This document shows, piece by piece, positions 34,330 through 46,618 of a stretch of 64,000 nt of DNA. The notes under the pieces are model-generated. The model searched no databases, had not been told where the DNA came from, and saw nothing but the letters and a program-made list of their open reading frames with translations. Within the stretch, counting starts at the first letter, position 1; each line of letters begins with the position of its first letter. The stretch spans positions 62,001-126,000 of the forward strand of contig QJPP01002923.1 of NCBI GenBank assembly GCA_003996215.1. The letters run 5' to 3'. This DNA comes from Jaltomata sinuosa (Eukaryota > Streptophyta > Magnoliopsida > Solanales > Solanaceae). A program made the translations under genes and the position numbers.

Positions 34330-36444
34330 CCTCCAGGGAGTTCCACCTTAGTCCCCACATTGAGCTATTACTATTGAGGGTAATGCTCCTTTTGTGGGGA
34401 GGAGGTGTCTTTACTTGCTTCCTTGCTTTTTGGTGCCCGTGTGTAGGCTTGAGATATTTTACTGCCCTTGTCGGGCCTTGTTGACATTTTGCTAGATTTT
34501 ATTTGGCCCTTGTCAGGCATATTTGGATGATTGCGATGTTTTTATATTTCATTTTTACTTTGAGCTTATTTGTTCCTTCGCCGGGCTTGATTTTTGTTTG
34601 TTGTGTGCCGGGTTGGTCTTATATGCCCCATTGTATTACTACCCATTCTTTGCAAATGCGCTAAAGCATTACGTCGAGGCTTGTTGTTAAATTAATCATG
34701 AGCGCACAATTTGGATGTCGGCTTGTTAATTGTAGTTTATAAATAAACTCCGAGGGTTTTCTTAATACCACGGTTCTTTCTAAAGGAGCAAAAGATTTTT
34801 TTCTTTTGTATTTGTGTGTCGAACCGGGTTGATATTTCCCTATGAAAGATTGAGAGGCGACTTTCTTAAGGGAAAATGTCAAGTTTTAGTTTAGAATTGA
34901 GTTCGAGTTTCTTGTCTCGAAATGGGCTTATCGAAAAATTTCTCTTGGCAAATTATTTTGAAAATAAAAGGAAGAAGGGAAATAAATTTTTGAGGAATAG
35001 CATTCTCTTGTCATGACTTGCACACTCTCACTTTGGCTTGATTGACTCACAAACGAGTTTGTAAGAAACTCGAAATAGCTTGTCAAAAATCATTTGCCCC
35101 AATTGATTGTGAGACTAATTAAAGAGGTCTTGTAGCATGATGCCTTGTGTGGTGAGGCTTTACCTTGATTCTTGTGCATAAGTGTCATCTAGAACTTGCC
35201 CTGAATGTGATTCAAGGCAAAATTCTAGGTGTGACCGAGCTTGGAAGATGACCTTAGGCCTTTTTTAATTGCCACTTCACCCAAATGACTTCCCATGACA
35301 TCAAATCCTAGTGAACCCCTTTGAGCTTGTGACCATTGTTTGGCACCTTGTTAACACCTTGACCTTTTTGGAACCTTTATTTTGGCACCTTGTTAACACC
35401 TTGACCTTTTTGGAACCTTTATTTTGGCACCCATATTCCCTAATTACTTGAAAATGAAATGTAGGCTAAAAGCCTAAGTTTGGGGGGGGGGGAACGAAAG
35501 ATAACATAGGCAAATGCCTAAGTTTTGGGGTGCATGTGATCAAATAAGGAGAAGAACAGAAGTGCATTTCTAGTGCAAGGTAGCACCTTAATTTCGAATT
35601 GAAAATTGCTCCAAAAGATCAATCCAATGAGTAAAATGAAAAGCAAAAATAGGTGCTACCAAGTGAAGGTGGTATAAGGAGTCTGAATGATCAGGAGTAA
35701 AAAGGAGAAATCTTGTGTTGTGTGAGGGAGAAATAAGGTGAAGTTGAAATTAAAAAATGTGAGCGGTGTTCGAAATGAGAACAAAGAGCATTAAGGAGGT
35801 GTAGTCACTTGAACCAAATGATATCCTCACCTTATCCCTTGCCAATATCGTAACCCATAAGTTCTTGGTCATTCCGAGCTTGGATACCCTACATTAGTGG
35901 AAATATACATGAAGGGAAAGCCTATGGTTCGACGCATATGCACTTGAACTTTCTTGAGAGAGTGAGAGTCTTCTTGGTTCTCCTATAATCCCGTGTTTTA
36001 TGAATTGAATGATTGTGAGTGGGATTCTCTCTTGTGGTAAGTGGCATCATGCACTCGAATTGAAACATAGAGTCTCTATTTCAATTGAGGGGAATGAATG
36101 AGACAAGTTATGTGGTGAATCTTGAGGCAAATCTTGACGGTCCATGCCAATTACTGGAGAAGCTTCAATGTCTTGTTTTGAATGACAAAATTATCTTGAT
36201 TTTGATTGAGAAATGATGTCCTTTTGGAAAAGGTTTTGAAATGATCAATTTCCTTGAATTTGTGGTGGTTCAAATTGAGATGAGCATAGTAGTTGAGTCA
36301 TTTGTTTGAGTCTTTCGCTTATTATTTTTCTTAACCTTTAGTGTAGAGTAGTCTTTTGTGCCTTGATTGAGCCTAGAGCATAATTCATTCCTTGTCTTGT
36401 GAGTATCTTGCTTAAGGAAAAGCAATAGTTCATGTTTGGAGGTT
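34330..36444 (+). other. E9 3' non-coding internal region
   Basis: About 2.1 kb has no credible ORF on either strand. It contains a 42-bp unit repeated twice in tandem (35341-35424) and a run of ten G (about 35482). Many T-rich runs and TTGTGAG/CTTGA words give it low complexity. No RT, integrase or protease motif is visible. Confidence 0.6.
35341..35424 (+). repeat. 42-bp tandem duplication
   Basis: Two identical copies of a 42-base unit beginning TGGCACCTTGTTAACACC lie head to tail, with the start of a third. They are likely replication slippage and have no coding effect. Confidence 0.9.
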
Positions 36445-37498
36445 TGATAAGCCGGTAATCTACCAACTTATTAAACCTATATCTATGAATTATTGCTATG
36501 TTTTGAACAGATTTAGAGGTTATTATAGCTTTTATTGATGTCTATGCTGGTACTTTTGATAGGAGATGAAAAAACAAGGATATGGACCCAAAAGGAGCCC
36601 AAAAAAAGAGTTATGTTTGAAGCGTTCGGAAAAGCTGAAGATTCTGACTAGAGATGCGGTGTCCGTGTGACACGTACAAGCTAAGGTGTGAACCGCACCT
36701 CCTCCGTAGGAAGCTACAAAAGCCACTGAAGAATCTATTAAGGGGTGCGGTCACTGTGCGATGCGCACATCCCAAGGTTCGAACCGCACCCTCTTCGCAT
36801 GAAGCTCCTAAGTAACCTGAGTCACTGGTCCAACTGAAGGCAGTGTGCGATGCGCACATCACAACGTGCAAACCCCACGTCGTGCTGCACACCTCCCGAA
36901 GGGCATTTTTGTCCTAACTTTTAGTGATGTTTTGGGAAACTATAAAAGGCCTATTTTGGCACAATTGTAAATAACTTTCTTTAGTCCTGAATATTCTGAA
37001 GAGCTTTTTGCTTGGAGACTAAATTTTCACCTTCATTGAAAAGAGGGTTTTCATCTAATTCTCTTAGTTAACACTTGTGTGCTTAAATTGAATTTAGAAC
37101 TTGAGATTCAGCTCTAATGGAAGAGCTTTTGACTTACCCAGATGGTATCTCTTTCTCTCTTTCTATGAGTGGTTAATTTCTCTTATCTAGGGGTGTGTTA
37201 ATGATGGGTGCTTAACCAATGGGTGTGGGTGTTATTTATTCTTGCTTATAATTGCTTATTTGACATGGGTCTAGTAATTTCACCAAGTTTTAATCCTAAA
37301 ATTGGTGGTTGCAAACATTAATTTTCATTACCTGACTATGTGATTGCTTGAGAAAGGATATCATGGTTTCGGATGTTAAATTACTAGTGGGAACTTGGAA
37401 CTCCACTCAGATTTGAGGCTAGAGATAGATCTTATTGACGGAATCACCCATTTAAGGGTCTAAGCTAGAGATAGTGTGACCTCCCCAAGCTTAGATTA

Positions 37499-37817
37499 TC
37501 CATGCTTAAGCGATACCATGGGGATGGGGATTACATTATCAAGTAGGATGAGGTACTTTTTGATAAGGATATTCGTTATGAAGAGGAACCAGTTTTGATT
37601 CTTCCTCGGGATGTATGGAGGTTGAGGACAAAGGTGATTGACATGGTAAAGGTTCAGTGGAAGCATCGTCTAGTTGAGTAAGCCACTTGGGAAACCGAGA
37701 TGGACATGCGGGACAAGTACCCTCAATTGTTAGAGGACTTACGTACTACACTTCCCTTCTTTTATTTCCGTAATTTCGGGTTTGATCATTCGGGGACGAA
37801 CGATGGGTAAATTGGTA
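37499..37817 (+). pseudogene. Stray chromodomain and pol 3' end fragment inside E9 LTR
   Basis: An isolated frame reads LKRYHGDGDYIIK, TAG, DEVLFDKDIRYEEEPV, LRTKVIDMVKVQWKH, TAG, ATWETEMDMRDKYPQ. This is the C-terminus of a Tekay/Del integrase, close to E3. The shared hairpin (37787-37802) and an LTR start TGTAACGATCGGG (near 37820) follow. No other part of that element is nearby, so it is a transduced or recombined scrap. The join at ATGCTTAAGC (37502) suggests microhomology with the surrounding LTR. Confidence 0.8.
37787..37802 (+). promoter_or_regulatory. 3' hairpin in the stray fragment
   Basis: CATTCG-GGGA-CGAACG is the same element as in E2 and E3, but with one stem mismatch (A opposite C), as if halfway between the two paired forms. 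Confidence 0.6.
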
Positions 37818-38312
37818 TCTGTTGTAACGATCGGGTCAGTCGTTACGGGTAGTCCAATCATGCCAAATTTTAGAGTTAGAAAATTTATGATGCTCTAACC
37901 GAGATCATCGAATATAAGATTGTTGATCGAGATATAAACAATTCTTACCCATGACCAATGCTACTTATATCAGTAAGCAAGAATAAGTATGAATTGATAA
38001 TCATTCTATCCCATAAATAAAAGCCCCATTGGATATGCATTCCTAGTTGTTTAGTCAACTTGGTACACCCACTTTTGTTTTACTTCTTTTTAATTGAATT
38101 ATGATTGTAGTGACAGCATCCCAATTCCCCCATCATTTTACTTTCCATTTTGAGCATTTACTCTCGCTTTGAACTCAACTCGATACAATCTCTATTTAGC
38201 TACTCCGAGTCCCTTGGGTACGACCCCCACACTCATTGGGATTATAAATTTGGTTTTGTTGCACGATCGCCGTGACCCCCAACTTTGGGGAGCACGATTT
38301 GAGCGTTCATCA

Positions 38313-39286
38313 CTTTCCAGGTGCTTGCTCAGTCTATGACCGCTCAGGTCGATCAGTAAGCTGTGGCACCAGCTCTACCGCAGACCAACTCTGCTGCAGC
38401 TAGAGTACGAGACTTAACTCGGATGAATCCTACAGAAGTTCATGGGTCCAAGTCAGAAGCGGGTCCACAAGAGTTTCTTAATGACATTCAGAAGGTAACA
38501 GACATTATGGGTGTCACTCCGGTTGAGAGTGCAGATCTAGTCGCTTCCCAGCTGAAAGGAGTGTCTTATACTTGGTATCAGCAGTAGAAAGAGTCTCGTT
38601 GTTCTAATATAGGTCCAGTAGACTGGAACCACTTCAAGACTGCATTTCTGAACAGGTTTTTCCTACTTGAGCTCAGGGAAGCCAAGGTCCAAGAATTCAT
38701 CAACTTGAAACAGAATGACATGAGTGTGAAGGAGTACGCACTCAAGTTTACTCAGTTGTCTAAGTATGCTCCGGTGATAGTAGTTGACTTCAAGGCTCGT
38801 ATGAGTAAGTTTGTATCTAATATGTCTGATGATATGTTCAAAGAGTGCAAGACTTCTACACTAGTTAAGGAAATAGATTTTTCTAGGTTGGTGATGTATG
38901 CCCAGCAGATCGAAGAAGAGAATATCAAAGAGAGGGGATGAGATAGCAAGAGAGCTAGAACAGGTGACTTTAATTATTGTCAGCATAGGTCAGATGGTGG
39001 AAACCCCTCTCAGTTTCGTCAGAAATTTTCATCTCTAGCACCATCCTCTGCTAGTTCCCCAGTGCCTAAGTCCAGGCAGGATAGGCGGGATAAGGTGCCA
39101 GGTTCTAAGTCCCAAGATACAGTCACCAGTGGACGCACTCATCCAGTTTTCAAGAAGTGCATTAGAAACCACCAAGGTGAGTGTATGGCAGGCAGGGGGA
39201 ATTGTTTTGGGTGTGGAAAGCCTGGCCACAGGATGAGGACCTATCTGGCAGCTTCTCAGAAGGGAAAGGATGTTCGCTTATAGAAT
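38313..39286 (+). pseudogene. E5 gag, main part (capsid and zinc knuckle)
   Basis: The frame resumes after E9. The capsid region has RDLTRMNPTEVHGS, FLNDIQKVTDIMGV, QLKGVSYTWYQQ, TAFLNRFFLLELREAK and MSVKEYALKFTQLSKYAP, interrupted by stops at about 38357, 38586 and 38940. A cysteine pair (KKCIRNHQGEC) precedes the knuckle CFGCGKPGHRMRTY, which has lost its last Cys. In E1/E2 the equivalent N-terminus and knuckle are present, but everything between is missing. Confidence 0.88.
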
Positions 39287-39399
39287 CAGGCCAGTTCTAC
39301 AGCAGCTCCAGCGGGTCGACCCACTAAGAAGGGTGCCTCGTATGGTACAGGTAGTGGTAAGTGCTAAAATAGTTTATATGCCCTTCAAACATGACATGA

Positions 39400-39949
39400 C
39401 CAGGAGGATTCTCTCGATATGGTCACCGGTACGTTACAAGTATTCCATTTACATGTTTATGCATTGTTAGACCCAGGGGCTACACTTTCCTTTGTAACTC
39501 TTTATATAGCAGTGAATTTCGGTATCAGTCCAGAAATCCTCCCAGAACCCTTCTCAGTCTCTACTCCAGTTGGTGATCCAGTTATAGCTAGAAGGGTATA
39601 TAAAAATTATCGTATAACAATTTCCTAGAAAGTCACCTTAGCCGATCTTGTAGAGTTAGAAATGACTGACTTCGATGTAATTCTAGGCATGGATTGGTTA
39701 CATTCCTGTTATGCCTCAGTTGATTGTAGAACTAGGATCGTTCGATTCCAGTTTCCAAATGAGCCAGTCTTAGAGTTTAAGGGTAATACCTCAGTTCCTG
39801 TATGTCGATTCATCTCTTACCTTAAGGCCAGAAAAATGATTTCCAAAGGGTATATCTATTATCTTGTTTGGGTTAAGGATTCAAACTCCGAAACCCCAAC
39901 TCTTGAGTTAGTACCAGCGGTGATTGAGTTCCCAGAAGTATTTCCATAA
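39400..39949 (+). pseudogene. E5 aspartic protease domain
   Basis: ALLDPGATLSFVT near 39463 holds the active-site motif as DPGA. The frame passes a TAG near 39627 and continues EMTDFDVILGMDWLHSCYASVDC, then FISYLKARKMISKG, the linker typical of this group, before the RT. The TAA at 39947 separates it from RT. Confidence 0.82.
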
Positions 39950-41250
39950 GATCGTCCCGGAGTTTCTCCCGAAAGGGAAATTGACTTTGGGATAGATTTT
40001 ATTCTAGATACCCAGCCTATTTCAATTCCTCCTTACAGGACGGCTCCAGCTGAGCTTAAAGAATTGAAAGAACAGTTGAAAGACCTTCTAGATAAGGGTT
40101 TCATCAGACCTAACATCTCTCCATGGGGTACTCTAATTCTCTTCGTGTGTAAGAAATATGGTTCTCTCAGGATGTGCATCGACTATCGTCAGTTGAACAA
40201 AGTCACAATCAAGAATAAGTATCCTATCCCCAGGATTAATGACTTGTTCGACCAACTTCAAGGTGTTAGTTGCTTATTTATGATAGACCTCAGATTCGAC
40301 TATCATCAGCTCAGAGTCAGAGATAGCGATATCTCGAAGAAAGCCTTCAGGACTCGATATGGTCACTATGAATTTGTAGTTATGTCTTTTAGACTAACAA
40401 ATGCTCCTATAGCTTTCATGGACTTGATGAACAGGGTGTTCAAACAGTATTTGGACTTGTTCATCATCATCTTTATTGATGATATCCTCATATATTCTCG
40501 GAGTGAGGAGGAGCATGCGAACAATCTGAGGGTTGTTCTGCAAACTCTCAAGGATTGCCAGTTTTTGCTAAGTTCTGCAAGTGTGAATTTTGGTTGCAGT
40601 CACTCGCTTTTCTTGGTCATGTAGTATCTAGTGAAGGAATCCGAGTTGATTCCTAAAAGATTGAGGCAGTAAAGGACTATCCAGACCCACCTCTCTGACT
40701 GACATCAGAAGCTTCTTGGGTTTGGCCGGTTACTACAGGAGGTTTGTTAAAGGATTTTCATCCATAGCTGCCCTGTTGACCAAGTTGACTCAGAAGAAGG
40801 TCAGGTTTCAGTGGTCAGATGAGTGTGAGAAGATTTTCCTAGAGTTGAAAACCAGGCTGACTATAGCTCCCGTGTTAATACTACCAGAGATGGATTCGTG
40901 GTTTAATGTGATGCATCCAGGGTCAGCCTGGGTTGTGTCTTGATGTAGCAGGGTAAGGTCATAGCTTATGCCTCAAGACAGCTTAAGGTTCCTGAGAAAA
41001 ACTACCCGACTCATGACCTTCAGATTGCAATTGTTATGTTTTCCCTAAAGATTTGGAGACATTACTTGTATGATGTTCATGTTGATGTATTCACAGATCA
41101 TAAGAGCCTCCAGTATGTGTTCACCTAGAAAGAGTTGAATCTTCATCAGAGAAGGTGGCTTGAGTTCCTCAAACACTATGATATGAATGTGCTCTACCAT
41201 TTGGGTAAGGCCAATGTAGTGGTTGATGCCCTCAGCAGACTGTACATGGT
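39950..41250 (+). pseudogene. E5 reverse transcriptase and RNase H, decayed
   Basis: The RT frame includes IDFGIDFILDTQPISIPPYR, MCIDYRQLNKVTIKNKYP and FIDDILIYSRSEEEH (40064-40560). A frameshift near 40555 and several more follow; LGLAGYYRRFVKGFSSIAALL lies in another frame (40716). RNase H pieces are readable across frames (ASRQLKVPEKNYPTHDL, IWRHYLYDVHVDVFTDHKSL with nearby stops) to ALSRLY at 41235. It is clearly inactive and more decayed than E3 or E6. Confidence 0.85.
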
Positions 41251-42825
41251 AGTGTGTCACATATTGAGGAAGAGAGGAAAGAATTAGCCAGGGATGTTCA
41301 TAGGCTGGCTCACTTAGGAGTTTGCCTCATGGACATGACAGATCGTGGTGTGATATTCCAGAATAGGTCAGAATCTTCATTAGTAGTGGAGGTTAAAGAG
41401 AAACAAAACAGCGATCCCATATTGCTTCAGTTGAAGGTGCAGTTCATCAACAGAGAGTAGAGATTTTCTCCCAAGGGCGAGATGGTATACTTCGCTACCA
41501 GGGTCATTTATGTGTACCTAATATGGATGAGTTGAGGCAACAAATCCTTATAAAATCCCATAATTACAGATATTCTATTCATCTCGGTGCAACTAAGATG
41601 TACCGTGATCTATGGGAAGTCTATTGGTTGAACAATATGAAGAAGGACATTGAAAATTTTGTGGCTAAGTGTACCAACTGCCAGCAGGTGAAAGTAGAAC
41701 ATCAGAAACCAAGAGGTGTGGCTCAGGATATTAGCATTCCTAGTTAGAAGTAGAAGGTGATCAACATGGATTTCAATGCGGGTTTACCTCGTACTCGCAG
41801 ACAGCACGACTCCATTTGGGGGATAGTGGATAGAGTTACTTAGTTAACTCACTTCTTGGTTGTCAAGACTATAGATTCAATAGAGGATTATGCCAGACTC
41901 TACATCAACGAGATAGTCAGGTTGCATAGGGTTCCCTTGTCTATCCTTTCAGATAAGGGTACCTAGTTTACATCTCATTTCTATAAATCATTTCAAAAAA
42001 GTCTTGGTACTCAAGTGAAGCTCAGCACAGTATTTCATCTGTAGACGGATGGTCAGGCTGAGCATACCATCCAGACCTTAGAGGACATGTTGAGAGCTTG
42101 CATGATTGATTTCAAGGGTAGTTGGGATGATCACCTACCTCTCATAGAGTTCGCCTATAATAACACTTTCCATTCCAGTATTCAGATAGCCCCATATGAG
42201 GCACTGTATGGGCTTAGATGTAGGTGACTGGTTAGTTGGTTCAAAGTAGGTGAAGCAGCCTTGGTTGGGCCATACTCGGTTCATAAAGTTATGGAGAAAG
42301 TTCATCTCATCAGATAAAGATTAAAGATAGCTCAGAGTCGTCAAAAGTCCTATGCTGATGTGAGGAAGAGGGACTTAGAGTTTGAGGTTGAGGATTGGGT
42401 TTTCCTGAAGGTGTTACCCATGAAGGGTGTGATGAGGTTTGGAAAGAAAGGGAAGCTCAGTACCAAATATGTAGGTCCTTACAGAATATTGAAAAAGGAT
42501 TGGTAATGTGGCTTATGAGTTAGAGTTGCCAGCAGAACTAGCAATGGTTCATCCAGTCTTTCACATTTCTTTGTTGAAGAAGTGTGTGGGTATTACGACA
42601 TCGATTGTGCCTTTAGAGAGTGTGGTTGTGAAGGATAGCCTCACTTATGAGGAGGTCCTAATTGAGATTCTTGACCGCTAGGTTTGTAGGTTGAGAAATA
42701 AGAAAGTCTCTTCAGTGAAGGTTTTGCAGAGGAATCAGTCCATCGAGGGAGCTACTTGGGAAGCAGAAGCATCCATAATGGCCAACTACCCTTACCTCTT
42801 CCTTTCTGATTCAATTTCAGCTTGA
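41251..42825 (+). pseudogene. E5 integrase with chromodomain, decayed
   Basis: The zinc domain reads HNYRYSIHLGATKMYRD and CTNCQQVKVEH (about 41550-41700). Core motifs read NMDFNAGLPRT (first Asp), LSDKGT with a stop (second Asp region, 41950) and DGQAEHTIQTLEDML (Glu kept). At least six stops or frameshifts interrupt the frame. The tail has GKKGKLSTKYVGPYRIL, then DSLTYEEVLIEILDR and EGATWEAEASIMANYP, the chromodomain end; the frame closes near 42823. Confidence 0.85.
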
Positions 42826-43016
42826 GGTAATAGTTCCTCTCCAGTCTCTCAGTTTACTCATGTGTACTGCAGTCTCGGTATCACGTTCCCTCGGTTATCC
42901 TTGCATTTCATCATGTTTTCATGTCCATAGGACTCAACTCAGTTAGATATCAGCTTCTAGTGCTCAGTTGGTAGGGATTGCATCTTTTTCCCTCCAAACT
43001 CATCTTGTTTAGTCTT

Positions 43017-43050
43017 CATTCAAGGACGAATGATCCCAAAGGGGATATAT
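43017..43050 (+). promoter_or_regulatory. E5 hairpin and polypurine tract
   Basis: CATTCA-AGGA-CGAATG (43017-43032) has a stem with one broken pair next to the loop, consistent with decay. AAAGGGGATATAT precedes the LTR start at 43051. Confidence 0.78.
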
Positions 43051-45226
43051 TGTAAAACACCAGGATATGAACTAGCTATTGGACTGTAATCAGTAGAAAA
43101 ATTCAGGAAAAATTCAAGTTTCCAGGAACCAATGTTAAGATCACGGACCGTAGTTTGGAACCACGGTCTGTCGTCTCAACCATAGTTCCATTTTCCATAG
43201 GACCACCAGTTCATGGTCTAGGAACCACAATTCAGACCATAGACTGTATTCCAGGACAACAGACCATCATTTGACTCATGGACTCAGTGATCAGAGAAGT
43301 ACCAATTTCCTTCCTCAAAACCACGAATGGGATTATGGACCGTAGTTTAGAACCACGGTCCATCCTGTCACTCGTGGTTCCCCTTAATCAGAGGACCATC
43401 AGTTTAGGGCCTAGCAACCATGAATCATACAATGAACTATCGTTCAGAACCATGGTCCATCCTATGGACTCGTGGAATCAGAATATCAAAGGACCCTCAG
43501 TTGTGGCCTAGGGACCACGAGTCATACCATGGACCGTCATCCAGAACCACGGTCCGTATTGTAACTCGTGGTTTCCTCAGATCAGATAACCCCCAAGGCT
43601 CATGGATTGAACCATGACTCATTTGATGGTCCTTTGTCCAGGACTACGGTGTGTCAACCAAGTCGTGGTACCTGAGTCCCGATTTTCAGCAGCTTTCTTT
43701 TAAAATTCCCAGAGGTATTCTGAACTTTTCCTTTCTCTTTTAAAGCCTAAGCTACATCATTTCTCTTATTCTAAGCCTAGTTAATTGGTCAAAAACTACC
43801 TATATCACCCATTCTCCTACAATTATAAGACACTTACAAAAAAATTGAGAAGAGGTAACTGTTTCTCTCAAGAGCAAGCAGAAGGTCTTCTTGAAGCCCA
43901 ACCCCTTAAATCCAAGTATTTATCCATATATTCTCATCCAGATATGTGGGATTTCATCATTGGGTTCCTTCCACCCATTGAGTCCCTATATTCAGTTTAG
44001 TTCTTCAATTCTCCATTAGTTATTCAGACCTAGGGTTCCTAAATCTTAGGGAATCATTGCAATTCAGATTCTATTGCCTGTGTGATAATAATTTCTTGTT
44101 TCTTGGAGAATTAGCATAGTCACATGTACAGAATTAAGTAACCCTAGTTTGTGTTAAATTCAGTACTCATAATTTATACTTTTTAGTCAAATAATTCAGA
44201 CAATTATGTTTCAAAATTAGAATGCCATCAGTTTTAGTATATGTACGTACATTCTCATATGATTATTAGTATTTGAGCTATTCAGTGTTTCGGCTTGCAT
44301 TTCATTGCTTACATTCTGTTGGGAGTAGACTTAGTACCGAGCAGACGAAGGGATGAAGGCTTAGCTGTCAAATTAGGCTGAGACCTTTAGTAGCAGTCCC
44401 CCAGTCCCAGAACTACGGTGCCACCATAGGTATAAAGGGCTCAGCTGCTAGATTAGGCTGGTCACCCTTGTCCCTTGTGCACATCAGTTTAGTGGATCCA
44501 CGTCAGACTTGTTTGTACCCTTGGCAAGGTATGAATACCTTTCCATCTAGGGTTACAGGTTAGCCCCATAGTTAGGTCAGCTTGGGGTATATCGGTTAAC
44601 AGTAGCTCCCACAGTCAGACTCAGCATTGCATTGACCTTGTATTTAGTTATTCAGTTCAGCTTAGAATGTTATAATATTCATGTTCAGTCACTTGATCAT
44701 TGCATTCATTCATCTTTCAGTATATGTTTCTATGTCAGTATTCATGTTTTACATCTTTGGTTATATATCTCGCATGTTCAGTACATTCGAAGTAATGATG
44801 CATACTTTTGTGCTACATCATTTTACGATGTAGATTCAGGTGCTCAGCACCCAGACCGCGCTTAACTCGATTTTCAGTCCTTACTCAATAGCCCAGTGGT
44901 GAGTCATCATAGATCGAGGAAGATAGTTAGATTTGATTATTCCAGTATTTCTAATTCAATTATCAGACTTTTAGAGTTAGCTGGGGGGCTTGTCCTAGCA
45001 AGTCACTTCAGTTAGAGGCTTTCAGACATAGAACTAGAATCAGCTATTGAGTTATCAGTTTTACTTTCATAATTATCATATATTATATATATTCATATTC
45101 ACTTGGATTTCAATAGACTATGTTTTATCAAAAATTGTCTAGTTATGGAAGACCATGGGTTAGTTTGGGGTCACTTGTGACACTAAGCACCGTATTACGT
45201 CTAGGAGGTAGCCTCGGGGAGTGACA
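43051..45226 (+). repeat. E5 3' LTR, complete (2.2 kb)
   Basis: The LTR starts TGTAAAACACC and ends GGGGAGTGACA. It is homologous over its full length to 29140-31362, with many transition-type differences, so E5 is not young. The U3 motif array lies at 43130-43680. The right flank is the copia remnant. Confidence 0.9.
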
Positions 45227-45945
45227 ATTATAATCAAACTCGAAGTTGTATTCACCAATTTCTTCTTAAGAAATATAGTAAATAGATTAGTCAAATTTAT
45301 TTGACTCCAACAATGTGATAGAAGTTATTCCATCTTGAATTACCTTTTACACATAATCATGTCAAGGACTTATGCCTTTTAATTTTTCACTATATAAATT
45401 TTATATGCTCAAGTTAGAGAATTTTGACTATCACAAAATTGAGCTTATATTTTGCAAAATCAATAAATTTTCTAAAAAGATAGAAATCCATCAAGCACTC
45501 AACTCCTTTCCTTGCTTCTACTAATGCAAGTCGCCTTTTTATTTCAAGAAATTGCGCCTACTCCTGAGATAAAATTTATTCTTTAATAAATTATTTTTCT
45601 TATATACTCCTTATGCAATTTGCACCGATAAATCCTTATAAAATAGTATGAAACTTAAAGTTTCTCAAATATTTACGAAAACTAAGAACTCGATTATTGA
45701 CCCTTCCAATAGAGCTAGCTTACACAAGTTAAGCCACAATTCTTTCATCACTATTAGGTAACTTGATCTAAGATTAAATAGGGAGTTGACCTCTTTTATT
45801 TTTTAAGTGACTATATTTATTTAGAACTTTTTTTTCTCAATATAATGAGACTAGCTCAATAAATTACCCCCACTATTTTGTTTAATCTTGATACCCAACA
45901 CAGTATCAATTTGTCCAAGATCCTTCATTTTAAATGTAAAAATAA
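45227..45945 (-). pseudogene. E4 copia reverse transcriptase remnant
   Basis: On the minus strand from 45945 the frame reads FKMKDLGQIDTVLGIKI, a hallmark of Ty1/copia RT, followed by SHYIEKK with a stop before it. Fainter matches to the RNase H region follow in other frames to 45227. This is the upstream part of the copia element whose 3' LTR is at 28083-28581; E5 split it. Confidence 0.7.
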
Positions 45946-46618
45946 AAAATAAAAACCTTCTCATTTATATTATGATTAATGTATAATTTCTAATGATCAA
46001 CTTATCGGTAAAGTATCACACAATATCACATATTCATCATGAATTATAAGTTGAAGGCACATTAATTATCTCAAAATTTATGTCCTTCAAATATGTATTA
46101 GATACCGCAAATTCTAATATTGACTTAATCATAAGTAACTAACTCCCACAATTTGAATATTTCAAGAGCCTTTTCCATCACACATATGAAAACTCAAATT
46201 ACAGTTAGATAAAATGCATAAAATTATTATACATGCTTCTTTCAAAATATCAAACTCATAAAAGCTCTTTAACCTTTAAAAGAATTAAATAATAAATATT
46301 ATTTATTGTCATGATCTTAAAATGACAAAAATATATTTCAAGCATTGATATGATTCTTATAAACAAAATACTTCATATCATCTCACAACTTGAAAATAAA
46401 CTTCACATATGATCTTTATACAAGAGTAACAAATCACAATGATCACATAAGAAAAAATATTTTTCCAAATTACCATGCATAGCAAGACCATCACAAGTAA
46501 ATTATTTACCATGATATTTATGAAAGTAGATTTTACAAAATCACAAAGAAGATAAATTTATAAATAAATAATAAGTAGGGTTAAGAAAATAGAACCTAAA
46601 TTTTGTCAGTTTCTTAGC
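45946..46618. other. AT-rich DNA, probably decayed copia
   Basis: No open frame or motif can be supported here. By position it should be the upstream part of copia pol, but I cannot read the YVDD region. The LTR at 46619 begins abruptly after it. Confidence 0.4.

Larger units (their letters stand above)
31681..38312 (+). mobile_element. E9: nested non-autonomous LTR element inside E5 gag
   Basis: This is a 6.6-kb insertion that begins TGATAAGTC and ends GTTCATCA, a short terminal inverted pair. It is flanked by CTTTT (31676-31680) and CTTTC (38313-38317), a five-base target duplicate with one change. Its direct repeats start at 31681 and 36445. The internal region has one decayed gag-like frame (32885-34329) and no pol. 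By LTR start sequence and ORF type it belongs to a different lineage from the host element, perhaps Tat-like. Confidence 0.8.
36445..38312 (+). repeat. E9 3' LTR with foreign insert
   Basis: The repeat starts TGATAAGCC and matches the 5' LTR to about 37110; it then continues for 1.2 kb not found in the 5' copy. TATAAAAG lies at 36941. Its end resembles typical ends of this LTR type (GTACGACCCCCACACTCATT near 38219, then GCACGATCGCC). Part of the extra length is a stray gypsy fragment (37499 to about 38090). Confidence 0.65.
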
